From: Xylophilus sp042867185
GTDB lineage: Bacteria > Pseudomonadota > Gammaproteobacteria > Burkholderiales > Burkholderiaceae_C
Reading direction: 5' to 3'
Length of the DNA stretch: 64,000 nucleotides
Assembly (NCBI GenBank): GCA_042867185.1
Contig: JBHZQV010000024.1
Location: 10,858-74,857 of the forward strand
Both the position numbers and the translations under genes were made by a program. Numbering within the stretch: the stretch's first letter is position 1; each line of letters starts with the position of its first letter. Shown piece by piece: positions 26,321 to 36,125 of the stretch. The notes beneath the pieces were generated by a model. It had not been told where the DNA came from, ran no database searches, and saw only the letters and a program-made list of their open reading frames with translations.

Positions 26321-27465
26321 TGGACGGTGCATTCGACCGGCGGAGCGGCGCGGGCCTGTCGCGCCGCGCCTGGCTGGCCCTGGCCGGCGGTGCCGCGGCT
26401 GTCCCGGGTGCGGTGCAGGCGCTGCCGCCCGCCGCGCTGGCGTTTCCGCGCGACCTGGGCAGCCACCACGACTTCCACACCGAGTGGTGGTACGCCACCG
26501 GCCACGCCCGCAGCGGCGGACGCGCCTTCGGCTTCCAGGTCACCTTCTTCCGCCGCAGGGTGGTGGAGGCCGAGGCCCTCGCCTCGCGCTTCGCCGCGCG
26601 GCAGCTGCTCTTCGCCCATGCCGCCCTCACCGACCTGCAGGGCCGTCGGCAACTACACGACCAGCGCATCGCCCGGTGGTCGGGCCGGCCGGCGGGCGAC
26701 GCCGGCAGCGCCGACACCGCCGATGCCAGCGCCGCCGACACCGCGGTGCGGATGGGCGACTGGTCGCTGGTGCGGGAGCCCGCGGCCCCGGGCGGCGGCT
26801 ACCGGGCGAAGGTGGCGGCCGAGGGCTTCTCGCTCGACCTGACCCTGCGCGAGACCCAGCCGCTGCTGCTGCAGGGCGACCGGGGCCTGTCGCGCAAGGG
26901 CCCCGAGGCCGCGCAGGCGAGCTACTACTACAGCGTGCCGCAGCTCGCGGTGGCCGGTACCGTCGGCCTGGGCCGCGAGCGCTTCGTGCTGGACGCACCC
27001 ACCGCCCGCAGCGGCGCGGCCTGGCTCGACCACGAATGGAGCCAGGCGCTGATGCACCCCGACGCGGTGGGCTGGGACTGGATCGGCATCAACCTGTTCG
27101 ACGGCGCCGCCCTCACCGCCTTCCATCTGCGGCGGGCCGACGGCAGCACGCTGTGGGCGGGCGGGTCGTTCCGCTCCGCCGGCGGCGCAGCGCGCAGCTT
27201 CGATGCGCAGGCGGTGCGCTTCACCGCCGGCCGCCTCTGGCGCAGCCCGCGCACCGCGGCGGCCTACCCGGTCGAATGGGCCATCGACACGCCCGCCGGG
27301 CGCTACACCCTGCAGGCGCTGCTCGACGACCAGGAGCTCGACAGCCGGGGCTCCACCGGCGCGGTGTACTGGGAGGGTGTGTCGGAACTGCGCGATGCCG
27401 CCGGCACGGCGGTGGGCCGCGGCTACCTGGAGATGACCGGCTACGTCGCGCAACTGCGGCTCTAG
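26320..27465 (+). CDS. AttH/CrtC-like (carotenoid 1,2-hydratase family) lipocalin-like protein
   Basis: 381 aa. A twin-arginine-like signal (LSRRAWLALAGGAAAVPGA) is followed by two beta-barrel halves typical of the AttH family: FHTEWWYATGHARSGGRAFGF near residue 50 and WLDHEWSQALMHPDAVGWDW near 240. The family is often coupled to FtsX-like permeases in exported-lipid or secondary-metabolite transport, and here it starts on the permease stop (TGATG). Carotenoid hydratase activity is not implied, because no carotenoid genes are nearby. It is convergent with livM; a GC-rich inverted repeat between them may help terminate. Confidence 0.82.
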   Translation: MDGAFDRRSGAGLSRRAWLALAGGAAAVPGAVQALPPAALAFPRDLGSHHDFHTEWWYATGHARSGGRAFGFQVTFFRRRVVEAEALASRFAARQLLFAHAALTDLQGRRQLHDQRIARWSGRPAGDAGSADTADASAADTAVRMGDWSLVREPAAPGGGYRAKVAAEGFSLDLTLRETQPLLLQGDRGLSRKGPEAAQASYYYSVPQLAVAGTVGLGRERFVLDAPTARSGAAWLDHEWSQALMHPDAVGWDWIGINLFDGAALTAFHLRRADGSTLWAGGSFRSAGGAARSFDAQAVRFTAGRLWRSPRTAAAYPVEWAIDTPAGRYTLQALLDDQELDSRGSTGAVYWEGVSELRDAAGTAVGRGYLEMTGYVAQLRL

Positions 27466-27507
27466 CCCGCCGCCGCTGCGGCCCGGCCCGCGGCGGCGCG
27501 GCAGCCG

Positions 27508-28500
27508 CTACGCCGCCGGCCGTGGCCGCTTGCGCCGGCCCAGCAGCGCGATGATCTCGCCCATCACGCCGCGCCGGAAGGCCAGCACGCAGACGACGAA
27601 GATCAGGCCGGTCACCATCGTCACCGACTCGCCCAGCGTGTTGAACCATTCGACCCCGGTGAGCTGCGCCAGCGCATGGCCCAGTTCGCCGATCTTGTTC
27701 TCCAGCAGCACGACGATCGAGGCGCCCACCATCGGCCCCGACAGCGTGCCCAGCCCGCCCACCAGCGTCATCAGGATCACCTGGCCCGAGGCCGTCCAGT
27801 GCACGTCCGACAGCGTGGCGAAGCCCAGCACCAGCGTCTTGAGCGAGCCGGCCAGGCCGGTCAGCGCGGCCGACAGCACGAAGGCCAGCAGCTTGAAGCG
27901 GTGGGTGTCGTAGCCGAGCGAGGTGGCGCGCGGCTCGTTCTCCTTGATGCCCTTCAACACCTGGCCGAAGGGCGAATGGATGGTGCGGACGATGAGGGCG
28001 AAGGCACCCACCACCACCACCAGGGTCACGTAGTACATCACCCGGTCGTCCGACAGGTCGAGCAGGCCGAAGAGCTTGCCGCGCGGCACGCCCTGCAGGC
28101 CGTCCTCGCCACCGGTGAACTTGGCCTGCAGCGCGACGAAGTACAGCATCTGCGCCAGCGCCAGCGTGATCATCGCGAAGTAGATGCCCTGCCGGCGGAT
28201 CGCCAGCACGCCGACGATCCAGCCCAGCGCCGCGCCGGTCAGCGTGCCCATCAGCAGGCCCACTTCGGGGGTGAAGCCCCAGGCCTTCATCGCATAGCCG
28301 GCCACGTAGGCCGATCCGCCCAGGAAAGCCGCATGGCCGAACGACAGCAGGCCGGTGAAGCCCAGCAGCAAATTGAACGCGGAGGCGAAGAGCGCGAAGC
28401 ACATCAGCTTCATCACGAACACCGGATAGGCGCCCACGAACGGCGCCACGATCAGGGCGACCAGCAGCAGCGCGTAGACGACGAGGGTCAGTTTTTTCAT
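27508..28500 (-). CDS. livM: Branched-chain amino acid ABC transporter permease LivM
   Basis: One of two inner-membrane permeases of a Liv-type importer (330 aa). It has about ten hydrophobic segments, LLGFTGLLSFGHAAFLGGSA near the N-terminus, and the coupling-helix region around GIKENEPRATSLGYDTHRFKLLAF. The ATG at 28500 (MKKLTLVVYALLL) is preferred; a GTG three codons upstream is the alternative. It is the last gene of the livG-livF-livK-livH-livM run. Confidence 0.92.
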   Translation of the reverse strand: MKKLTLVVYALLLVALIVAPFVGAYPVFVMKLMCFALFASAFNLLLGFTGLLSFGHAAFLGGSAYVAGYAMKAWGFTPEVGLLMGTLTGAALGWIVGVLAIRRQGIYFAMITLALAQMLYFVALQAKFTGGEDGLQGVPRGKLFGLLDLSDDRVMYYVTLVVVVGAFALIVRTIHSPFGQVLKGIKENEPRATSLGYDTHRFKLLAFVLSAALTGLAGSLKTLVLGFATLSDVHWTASGQVILMTLVGGLGTLSGPMVGASIVVLLENKIGELGHALAQLTGVEWFNTLGESVTMVTGLIFVVCVLAFRRGVMGEIIALLGRRKRPRPAA

Positions 28501-28576
28501 GGGTGCCACGGGCGAGAGAGAGGGCTGGCCCGGTGGCCGGCGGCGATGCGGCGGGGCGTGCGCAGGGATGTCATCG

Positions 28577-29452
28577 TCAGGTCTCCTTGCCGAACAGCCC
28601 GGCCGGCCGGACCAGCAGCACCACCACCATGATGAGGAACACCACGGTGGACGACGCCTCGGGGTAGAACACCTTGGTCAATCCCTCGACGACGCCCAGG
28701 CCCAGGCCGGTGAGGATCGAGCCCATGATCGAGCCCATGCCGCCGATCACCACCACCGCGAACACCACGATGATCAGGTTCTGCCCCATCAGCGGCGTGA
28801 CCTGGATCACCGGCGCCGCCAGCACGCCGGCGAAGGCCGCCAGCGCCACGCCGAAGCCGTAGGTGAGCGTGACCATCAGCGGCACGTTGATGCCGAAGGC
28901 CTCGACCAGCCGCGGGTTCTCGGTGCCGGCCCGCAGGTAGGCGCCGAGCCGGGTCTTCTCGATCAGGTACCAGGTGGCGAAGCACACCGCCAGCGACGCC
29001 ACCACCACCCAGGCCCGGTAGTTGGGCAGCATCATGAAGCCGACGTCGGTGGCGCCTTCCAGCAGCTCGGGCGTGTCGTAGCCCAGGCCCGAGACGCCGT
29101 AGACCGAGCGGAAGGCGCCCTCGATCAGCAGCGTCAGGCCCAGCGTCAGCAGCAGGCCGTACAGATGGTCCAGCTTGTAGATCCAGCGCAGCAGCAGCCG
29201 CTCGATCAGCATCCCGAAGACGCCGACGATGACCGGCGCCGCCACCAGCATCACCCAGTAGCCGATGCCGAAGTAGTTCATCGCCATCCACGACAGGAGC
29301 GCGCCCATCATGAAGAGCGCGCCGTGCGCGAAGTTGATCACGTTGAGCAGGCCGAAGATCACGGCCAGGCCCAGGCTCAGGATCGCGTAGAACGATCCGT
29401 TGACCAGGCCGAGCAGCAACTGGCTCATCAGCGCGGGGAGCGATATGTGCAT
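28577..29452 (-). CDS. livH: Branched-chain amino acid ABC transporter permease LivH
   Basis: Second permease (291 aa), strongly hydrophobic. Conserved features are LLGLVNGSFYAILSLGLAVI at the N-terminus, NVINFAHGALFMMGA, and the coupling segment RAGTENPRLVEAFGINV. It lies 63 bp after the substrate-binding protein gene and 76 bp before livM, so co-transcription is likely. Confidence 0.93.
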   Translation of the reverse strand: MHISLPALMSQLLLGLVNGSFYAILSLGLAVIFGLLNVINFAHGALFMMGALLSWMAMNYFGIGYWVMLVAAPVIVGVFGMLIERLLLRWIYKLDHLYGLLLTLGLTLLIEGAFRSVYGVSGLGYDTPELLEGATDVGFMMLPNYRAWVVVASLAVCFATWYLIEKTRLGAYLRAGTENPRLVEAFGINVPLMVTLTYGFGVALAAFAGVLAAPVIQVTPLMGQNLIIVVFAVVVIGGMGSIMGSILTGLGLGVVEGLTKVFYPEASSTVVFLIMVVVLLVRPAGLFGKET

Positions 29453-29515
29453 GGGGGCGGCGGTCGGCGGGTTGTCAGGTGGCGAGGCCGCGGACAGCGC
29501 CGCGGCGGATGCGCA

Positions 29516-30712
29516 TTACTTCCACAGGGCGCACTTGGACTCTTCCTTGGTGGTGAAGACGTCCTCGCCTTTCAGCGTGGCCACCACCTTCAGGTAGTCC
29601 CACGGCTTCTTGGATTCGGCCGGTGCCTTGGCCTCGACCAGGTACATGTCGTGGATAAAGCTGCCGTCGGCGCGGATCTGGCCCTTGCCGTAGAAGTCGT
29701 CGATCTTCATGCTCTTCAGCTGGGCCATGACCTTGTCGGAATCGGTGGTCTTGGCCGCCTCGACCGCCTTCAGGTAGTTCATCGTGGCCGAATAGTCGGC
29801 GGCCTGCACGTCGGTCGGCATGCGCTTGGTCTTCTCGAAGAAGCGGTTGGCGAACTTGCGGGTGTCGTCGTTCAGATCCCAGTACCAGCTGGTGGTGTGC
29901 AGCAGGCCTTCGGTGTTCTTCAGGCCCAGGCTGTGGATGTCCGACAGGAACACCAGCAGGCCGGCGGTCTTCATCGTCTTGTTGATGCCGAACTCGCGCG
30001 CCGCCTTGATCGCGTTGATCGTGTCGCCGCCGGCGTTGGCCAGCCCCAGGATCTGCGCCTTGGAGTTCTGCGCCTGCAGCAGGAAGGACGAGAAATCCGA
30101 CGCGTTGAGCGGATGGCGCACCGCACCCACCACCGAGCCGCCCTTCTCCTTCACCACCTTGGTGGTGTCGGTCTCCAGCGCCTGGCCGAAGGCGTAGTCG
30201 GCCGTCAGGAAGAACCAGCTCTTGCCGCCCTTGGCCACCACCGCGGCGCCGGTGCCCTTGGCCAGCGCCACCGTGTCGTAGGCGTAGTGGATGGTGTAGG
30301 GGCTGCACTGCTCGTTGGTGAGTGCCGAGGTGCCGGCGCCGTTGTTGAAGTAGACGCGCTTCTTCTCGGACGCGACCTTGGCCGTGGCCAGCGCGGTGCC
30401 CGAGTTGGTGCCGCCGAAGATCATCGTGGCGCCGGCGGTGTCGATCCACTCGCGGGCCTTGGAGGCGGCGATGTCGGCCTTGTTCTGGTGGTCGGCGCTC
30501 ATCAGCTCGATCGGCTGGCCCAGCGCCTTGCCGCCGAAGTCGTCGATCGCCATCTGGATGGCGACCACGCCGTTCTTGCCCTCGACGTCGGCGTAGAGGC
30601 TCGACATGTCGGTGATGAAGCCGATCTTCACTTTTTCCTGCGCATGCGCGGCCTGCGATGCGAGGCCCAGGGCGGCCAGGGTGAGGGTGAGTGCGGTCAG
30701 GCGGAATGGCAT
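29516..30712 (-). CDS. livK: Branched-chain amino acid ABC transporter substrate-binding protein
   Basis: Periplasmic type I binding protein (398 aa). The signal peptide is about residues 1-24 (MPFRLTALTLTLAALGLASQ, cut after AHA). The mature part begins EKVKIGFITDMSSLYADVEG, with two lobes typical of the Leu/Ile/Val-binding fold. This branch of the family also binds other ligands such as aromatic acids or amides, so the substrate is not certain. AGGAGACACC precedes the ATG. A 91-bp gap separates it from livF and may hold its own promoter. Confidence 0.9.
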   Translation of the reverse strand: MPFRLTALTLTLAALGLASQAAHAQEKVKIGFITDMSSLYADVEGKNGVVAIQMAIDDFGGKALGQPIELMSADHQNKADIAASKAREWIDTAGATMIFGGTNSGTALATAKVASEKKRVYFNNGAGTSALTNEQCSPYTIHYAYDTVALAKGTGAAVVAKGGKSWFFLTADYAFGQALETDTTKVVKEKGGSVVGAVRHPLNASDFSSFLLQAQNSKAQILGLANAGGDTINAIKAAREFGINKTMKTAGLLVFLSDIHSLGLKNTEGLLHTTSWYWDLNDDTRKFANRFFEKTKRMPTDVQAADYSATMNYLKAVEAAKTTDSDKVMAQLKSMKIDDFYGKGQIRADGSFIHDMYLVEAKAPAESKKPWDYLKVVATLKGEDVFTTKEESKCALWK

Positions 30713-30803
30713 GGTGGTGTCTCCTGTTGGTATGGGGTCGGTCGTCGTACGGGGAAAGCGGTCGCGGCGGGTCGGACGTCGTGGCGGAGGCTGCAGGCGC
30801 CGG

Positions 30804-31541
30804 CTAGACGTTCAGCAGCTCGTGCAGTGCGGGCATCCGCTCTTCCAGCTGGTCGGCCACGAACTGCAGCGCGATGCGGCCGTGCTCCATCACGTAGAAG
30901 CGGTCGGCCAGCGGCGCGGCGAAGCGGAAGTTCTGCTCCACCATCACGATGGTGTAGCCCTTGCCGCGCAGCGTGACGATCATCCGGGCCAGGGCCTGCA
31001 CGATCACCGGTGCCAGGCCTTCGGAAATCTCGTCGAGCAGCAGCAGCCGCGCGCCGGTGCGCAGGATGCGGGCGACGGCCAGCATCTGCTGCTCGCCGCC
31101 GGAGAGCCGGGTGCCGGGGCTGTGGCGCCGCTCGGCCAGGTTGGGGAACATCGCGTAGATCTCTTCGAGCGACATGCCCGCGTCGGCGCCCTTGAGGACC
31201 GGCGGCAGCAGCAGATTCTCTTCGCAGGTCAGGCTCGCGAAGATGCCGCGCTCCTCGGGGCAGTAGCCGATGCCGCAGTGGGCGATGCGGTGGGTGGGCA
31301 TCTCCAGCGTCTCGACGCCGTTGACCTTCACCGAGCCGGTGCGCCGGCCGGTCAGGCCCAGGATGGCGCGCAGCGTGGTGGTGCGGCCCGCGCCGTTGCG
31401 GCCGAGCAGCGTCACCACCTCGCCCGGTCGCACCAGCATGTCGACGCCGTGCAGCACATGCGATTCGCCGTACCAGGCCTCGAGGTTGTGGATCTCCAGC
31501 GCCGGCACCGGGTCGTGCGGATCGTGCGATGCGACCATCAT
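30804..31541 (-). CDS. livF: Branched-chain amino acid ABC transporter ATPase LivF, variant Walker A
   Basis: 245-aa ABC ATPase with signature TRLSGGEQQMLAVARIL, Walker B RLLLLDEISEGLAP and switch His VMVEQNF. The Walker A reads LLGRNGAGRTTTLRA: codon CGC (Arg) stands where nearly all ABC ATPases have Lys. The nucleotide reading was checked on the complementary strand. In LivF proteins of related bacteria I recall the same Arg, so this may be a lineage feature and not a defect. The ATG overlaps the livG stop by four bases (ATGA). Confidence 0.92.
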   Translation of the reverse strand: MMVASHDPHDPVPALEIHNLEAWYGESHVLHGVDMLVRPGEVVTLLGRNGAGRTTTLRAILGLTGRRTGSVKVNGVETLEMPTHRIAHCGIGYCPEERGIFASLTCEENLLLPPVLKGADAGMSLEEIYAMFPNLAERRHSPGTRLSGGEQQMLAVARILRTGARLLLLDEISEGLAPVIVQALARMIVTLRGKGYTIVMVEQNFRFAAPLADRFYVMEHGRIALQFVADQLEERMPALHELLNV

Positions 31542-32314
31542 GCGTGCGCCCCTTGCAGTTCGCCATCGGTGGTGCCCATGTAGGCCTCCATCACCTGCGG
31601 GTTGCGCGACACCTCGGCGTACGGCCCTTCGGCCAGCACCGCGCCGCGCTGCAGCACCGTGATCGTGTCGGCGATGGTGGAGACGACGTTCATGTTGTGT
31701 TCCACCATCAGCACGGTGCGGCCCACCGCCACCTGCTGGATCAGCCGGGTGACCCGGTCGACGTCCTCGTGGCCCATGCCCTGGGTGGGCTCGTCGAGCA
31801 GCATCAGCTCGGGCTCCATCGCGAGGGTGGTGGCGATCTCCAGCGCCCGCTTGCGGCCGTAGGCCAGGTTGACCGTTTCCTCGTACGCCATGTCGCGCAG
31901 GCCGACCTCGTCGAGCAGCTCCAGCGCCCGGGCATCGAGCTGGCGCAGGGATTTCTCGCTGCGCCAGAAATGGAACGAGGTGCCGAGGCGCCGCTGCAGG
32001 CCGAGCCGCACGTTCTCCAGCAAGGTGAGATGCGGAAACACGGCCGATATCTGGAACGAGCGGATGATCCCGCGCCGCGCGATCTGCGCCGGCCGCTCGC
32101 GGGTGATGTCGACCCCGTTGTAGACGATGGTGCCGGAGGTCGGCTCCAGGAACTTGGTGAGCAGGTTGAAGCAGGTGGTCTTGCCCGCGCCGTTGGGCCC
32201 GATCAGCGCATGGATCGTGCCGCGCCGGACCGACAGATCGACATCGTTCACCGCGGTGAAGCCGCGGAACTGCTTGTTGAGCTTGCGCGTCTGCAGGATC
32301 AAGTCGTCGTTCAT
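31538..32314 (-). CDS. livG: Branched-chain amino acid ABC transporter ATPase LivG
   Basis: 258-aa partner ATPase. The start MNDDLILQTRKLNKQFRG at 32314 is chosen over a long unconserved upstream extension. Walker A is canonical (IGPNGAGKTTCFNLLTK). The signature region is atypical: after MAYEETVNLAYGRKRALEIA, the usual LSGG-type sequence is replaced by LAYGRKR, as is common in LivG. Walker B is LMLLDEPTQGMG. It pairs with LivF, so the heterodimer would have one canonical and one variant nucleotide site. First gene of the operon. Confidence 0.93.
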   Translation of the reverse strand: MNDDLILQTRKLNKQFRGFTAVNDVDLSVRRGTIHALIGPNGAGKTTCFNLLTKFLEPTSGTIVYNGVDITRERPAQIARRGIIRSFQISAVFPHLTLLENVRLGLQRRLGTSFHFWRSEKSLRQLDARALELLDEVGLRDMAYEETVNLAYGRKRALEIATTLAMEPELMLLDEPTQGMGHEDVDRVTRLIQQVAVGRTVLMVEHNMNVVSTIADTITVLQRGAVLAEGPYAEVSRNPQVMEAYMGTTDGELQGAHA

Positions 32315-32669
32315 GCGGCCGGTGTCTCCCTGTTTTTTGCGCCGCGGCGGTGCGCTGCAGCGCAGCAGAACCGGTGCGGCGATTCGTGCGGCCATCGTAC
32401 GAAGCGCATGGGGCCTCCGGTATTGGGACAAGTGCCTATGCGTGCACCGCAGCATGGGGCGCGCGGGCGCCGGCGGGCGGGCAGTGCGAACGTCCTGCAT
32501 ACCCACACAGGCGGTAGGCCAACGCCTACGGTTTCCGAAGCGCGGCTCCTATGCGTTTCGGAAATATCGACATTACATTTCTTCCACGGCACGACAAGGA
32601 CCCGCACCGAATCGCAGGAAACGGTGCAGGCGTCCAAGGGATCGGGCCCAACATCAAAAGGAGGTTCGC
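32315..32669. other. 355-bp intergenic region between divergent livG and csbD
   Basis: No gene is seen. It must contain the liv operon promoter and the csbD promoter. An inverted repeat TTTCCGAA (32532-32539) / TTCGGAAA (32557-32564) with a 17-base gap lies about 105 bp upstream of csbD, suitable for an operator or hairpin. No consensus -35/-10 pair is evident for csbD, which in other bacteria is stress-sigma-controlled. Confidence 0.5.
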
Positions 32670-32894
32670 ATGAACAACGACCGCATCGAAGGCAACTGGA
32701 AACAGTTCAAGGGCAAGGTGAAGGAGCAGTGGGGCAAGCTGACCGACGACGACCTCGACGTCATCGAAGGCAAGCGCGACCAACTGCTCGGCCGGCTGCA
32801 AGAGCGCCACGGTTTGAACAAGGACGAAGCCGAACGCCAGGTGACCGAATGGCACGGCAAGAATCCAGACTTCTTTTTCGAGAAGTCCGTCTGA
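32670..32894 (+). CDS. CsbD family stress protein
   Basis: 74-aa hydrophilic protein. Residues 1-60 match the CsbD domain: MNNDRIEGNWKQFKGKVKEQ followed by WGKLTDDDLDVIEGKRDQL. Family members are abundant, partly disordered proteins induced by general stress; their molecular function is unknown. A strong AAAGGAGG lies 7 bp upstream of the ATG. The next gene is 58 bp downstream and may be co-transcribed. Confidence 0.92.
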   Translation: MNNDRIEGNWKQFKGKVKEQWGKLTDDDLDVIEGKRDQLLGRLQERHGLNKDEAERQVTEWHGKNPDFFFEKSV

Positions 32895-32952
32895 GCCTCC
32901 CGAGACTTTCTCTACAACAACCAATCAAACATCACTTCCCGAGGGTAGAACC

Positions 32953-33528
32953 ATGAAAAAAGCACTTATCGCCATCGCCGCCGCATCCCTGTGCGCCTTC
33001 AGCTTCAGCGCCAGCGCCATGACCAAGGAAGAGCACAGCGCTGCCAAGTCGCAGATCGATGCCACCTACAAGACCGACAAGTCGGCCTGCGACGCGATGC
33101 AGAAGAACGCCAAGGACATCTGCATGGCGGAAGCCAAGGGCAAGGACAAGGTCGCCAAGGCCGAACTCGAAGCCCAGTACAAGCCGAGCGCCAGCCACGA
33201 CAAGAAGATCCGCGATGCCAAGGCCGAAGCCGCCTACGACGTCGCCAAGGAAAAGTGCGACGACCAGACCGGCAACGCCAAGGACGTCTGCGTGAAGGAT
33301 GCCAAGGCAGCCCGCACCGCCGCCAAGGCCGACGCCAAGGTCAGCAAGGCCGCCAGCGAAGCCCGCACCGGCGACGCATCGCCAGCCAAGGTCACCGAAG
33401 CCCGCAAGGACGCCGCCGAAGACAAGACCGATGCCAACTACGCCGCCGCCAAGGAGCGTTGCGACGCGATGTCGGGCAATGCCAAGGACGCATGCCAGGC
33501 CGACGTGAAGGCCAAGTTCGGCAAGTAA
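32953..33528 (+). CDS. Periplasmic protein with three C-x10-C NAKD repeats, function unknown
   Basis: 191 aa. The signal peptide is about 1-22 (MKKALIAIAAASLCAFSFSA, then SA before MTKEE). The mature chain is rich in Ala, Lys and Asp and probably helical. Three near-identical 12-residue units carry paired cysteines: CDAMQKNAKDIC (46-57), CDDQTGNAKDVC (102-113) and CDAMSGNAKDAC (170-181). Spacing within each pair is identical, so three local disulfides or helix-hairpin staples are likely in the periplasm. Related proteins seem common in Burkholderiales but I know no assigned function. It is followed by an intrinsic terminator. Confidence 0.85.
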   Translation: MKKALIAIAAASLCAFSFSASAMTKEEHSAAKSQIDATYKTDKSACDAMQKNAKDICMAEAKGKDKVAKAELEAQYKPSASHDKKIRDAKAEAAYDVAKEKCDDQTGNAKDVCVKDAKAARTAAKADAKVSKAASEARTGDASPAKVTEARKDAAEDKTDANYAAAKERCDAMSGNAKDACQADVKAKFGK

Positions 33529-33585
33529 GCACACTGGATACCGTCACACGGCCTGAACAGGTCTGACGACAATCTCCCCCCAGTT

Positions 33586-33624
33586 CGGGCGATCGGGAAT
33601 CACCTTCCCCTTCGCCCGTTTTTT
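33586..33624 (+). terminator. Intrinsic terminator after the Cys-repeat protein
   Basis: The outer stem CGGGCGA / TCGCCCG and inner stem GGGAA / TTCCC, separated by a symmetrical 2-base internal loop, are followed by a run of six T. Confidence 0.85.
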
Positions 33625-33675
33625 CGTCCGCCGCCGGCAGCAGGCTGCACCGTGCCGCGACCGAGGAGTCCGTTT

Positions 33676-34979
33676 GTGAGCAGTGAACATCACCTGTCTG
33701 GCCCGCGCGGGGCCGCTGGATCTTCGGCCGAGGCGCGGGCCGTGTGGCAGGCGCGCTTCGCCGAGGTACGGTCCCACACCACCCAGTTGGCGGGCCGGCT
33801 GTCGCCCGAAGACCAGTGCGTGCAGTCGATGCCCGATGCGAGCCCGGCCAAGTGGCACCTGGCCCACACCACCTGGTTCTTCGAGACGGTGGTGCTGCCC
33901 GCGGCAGTGCCCGACCACGCGCCGTTCGATCCCGTTTTTTCCTACCTCTTCAACTCGTACTACGAAGCGCTGGGCCCACGCCACCCGCGCCCCCAGCGCG
34001 GCCTGATCACCCGGCCGTCGATCGACGAGGTGCGGGCCTACCGCATCCATGTCGATGCCGCCATCGACCGCATGCTGCAGGAATGCGACGACGCGGCCTG
34101 GGCCCGCATGCTCCCCGCGCTGGAACTGGGCCTGCACCACGAGCAGCAGCACCAGGAACTGCTCCTGACCGATGTGCTGCATCTGCTGTCGTGCAACCCG
34201 GTGCTGCCCGCCTACGAGCGGGCCGCCGCACCGGCGCTGCGGCTGGCGACGCCGCCGTCCCCGGTGCAATGGATCGAACGGGCGGGCGGGCTGGCCGAGA
34301 TCGGCCATGCCACCCACGGCGCCGCCGCCTTCGCTTTCGACAACGAAAGCCCGCGCCACCAGGTGCTGCTGCATCCCCATGCGCTGGCCGACCGGCTGGT
34401 GACCTGCGGCGACTATGCCCGCTTCGTCGAGGACGGCGGCTACCGCCGGCCCGAGCTGTGGCTGTCGGACGGATGGGCCTGCGTGAAGGCCCAGGGCTGG
34501 CAGGCACCGGCCTACTGGCTGGCGGCCGACGACCCGCGCCTGGCGCTGGCCGGCCAGACACCGCAGCAGGCCGCTGCTTCCGCATGGCACGTCTTCGGCC
34601 TGCACGGTGTCCGGCCGATGGACGACGCCGCACCCGTCGCGCAGCTCAGCTTCTACGAGGCCGCCGCATTCGCCGAATGGGCCGGCGCCCGGCTGCCGAC
34701 CGAAATGGAGTGGGAGGCCGCCGCCGCCGATCCGCGGCTGCAGCAGATGACCGGCCAGGTATGGCAGTGGACCCGTTCCTCCTACGACCCGTACCCCGGC
34801 TTCCGGCCGTCGCCCGGCATCGCGGCCGAGTACAACGGCAAGTTCATGGTCGGCCAGGTGGTGCTGCGCGGCAGCAGCCTGGCCACGCCGCAGGGCCACA
34901 CCCGGCCCACCTACCGCAACTTTTTTCCGCCGGCCGCGCGCTGGCAGTTCTCCGGTCTCCGACTGGCCAAGGACATCGC

Positions 34980-34983
<4 letters not shown>
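33676..34983 (+). CDS. egtB: Ergothioneine biosynthesis protein EgtB (sulfoxide synthase)
   Basis: Non-haem iron enzyme that couples trimethylhistidine (hercynine) to cysteine or gamma-glutamylcysteine with oxygen. The N-terminal DinB-like domain carries the iron ligands: KWHLAHTTWFFET near residue 57 and the later LGLHHEQQHQELL (HxxxH...HxE-type). The C-terminal FGE-sulfatase domain follows from about residue 190 and ends GLRLAKDIA. GTG at 33676 is chosen because GAGGAG lies just upstream; an ATG at 33652 is the alternative. 435 aa. The stop overlaps egtD by four bases. Confidence 0.95.
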
Positions 34984-35999
<1,016 letters not shown>

Positions 36000-36014
36000 G
36001 GACCCCCAGACGTA

Positions 36015-36048
36015 CGAAAGGCCCGGGACATGCGTCCCGGGCCTTTCG
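36015..36048 (+). terminator. Strong hairpin terminator after egtD
   Basis: A perfect 15-bp inverted repeat (CGAAAGGCCCGGGAC / GTCCCGGGCCTTTCG) with a 4-base loop, 15 bp after the egtD stop. There is no long T-run, but the descending arm ends CTTTCG. It can act in both directions. Confidence 0.7.
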
Positions 36049-36056
36049 ACATCTGT

Positions 36057-36120
36057 GCTACTGATTCGATAGCTGAAGGCCGGCCTTCGGCGCCGGCCGC
36101 AGCCCCATTTTCTTTCGAAA
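36057..36120 (+). repeat. GCTA...TAGCTG repeat copy between egtD and emrB
   Basis: GCTACTGATTCGATAGCTG at 36057-36075 is followed by the inverted arms GGCCGG / CCGGCC and a CAGCCCCATTTTCTTTC tail. This is one of the best-preserved intergenic copies of the family found in this window. It ends 5 bp before the emrB stop codon. Confidence 0.7.
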
Positions 36121-36125
36121 CCGCG

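Noticed and set aside
22792..27465. Very long open frames antisense to or out of phase with known genes (for example across rimO/phaR/permease, 4748-7582, 11166-14231, 46057-49224)
   Set aside because: They overlap well-conserved genes along their whole length, are Arg/Ala/Pro-rich and arise from the scarcity of stop codons at high GC.
26320..27465. True carotenoid 1,2-hydratase
   Set aside because: Family similarity only; no carotenoid genes nearby and the partner is an FtsX-like permease, so the broader AttH/lipocalin-like label is safer.
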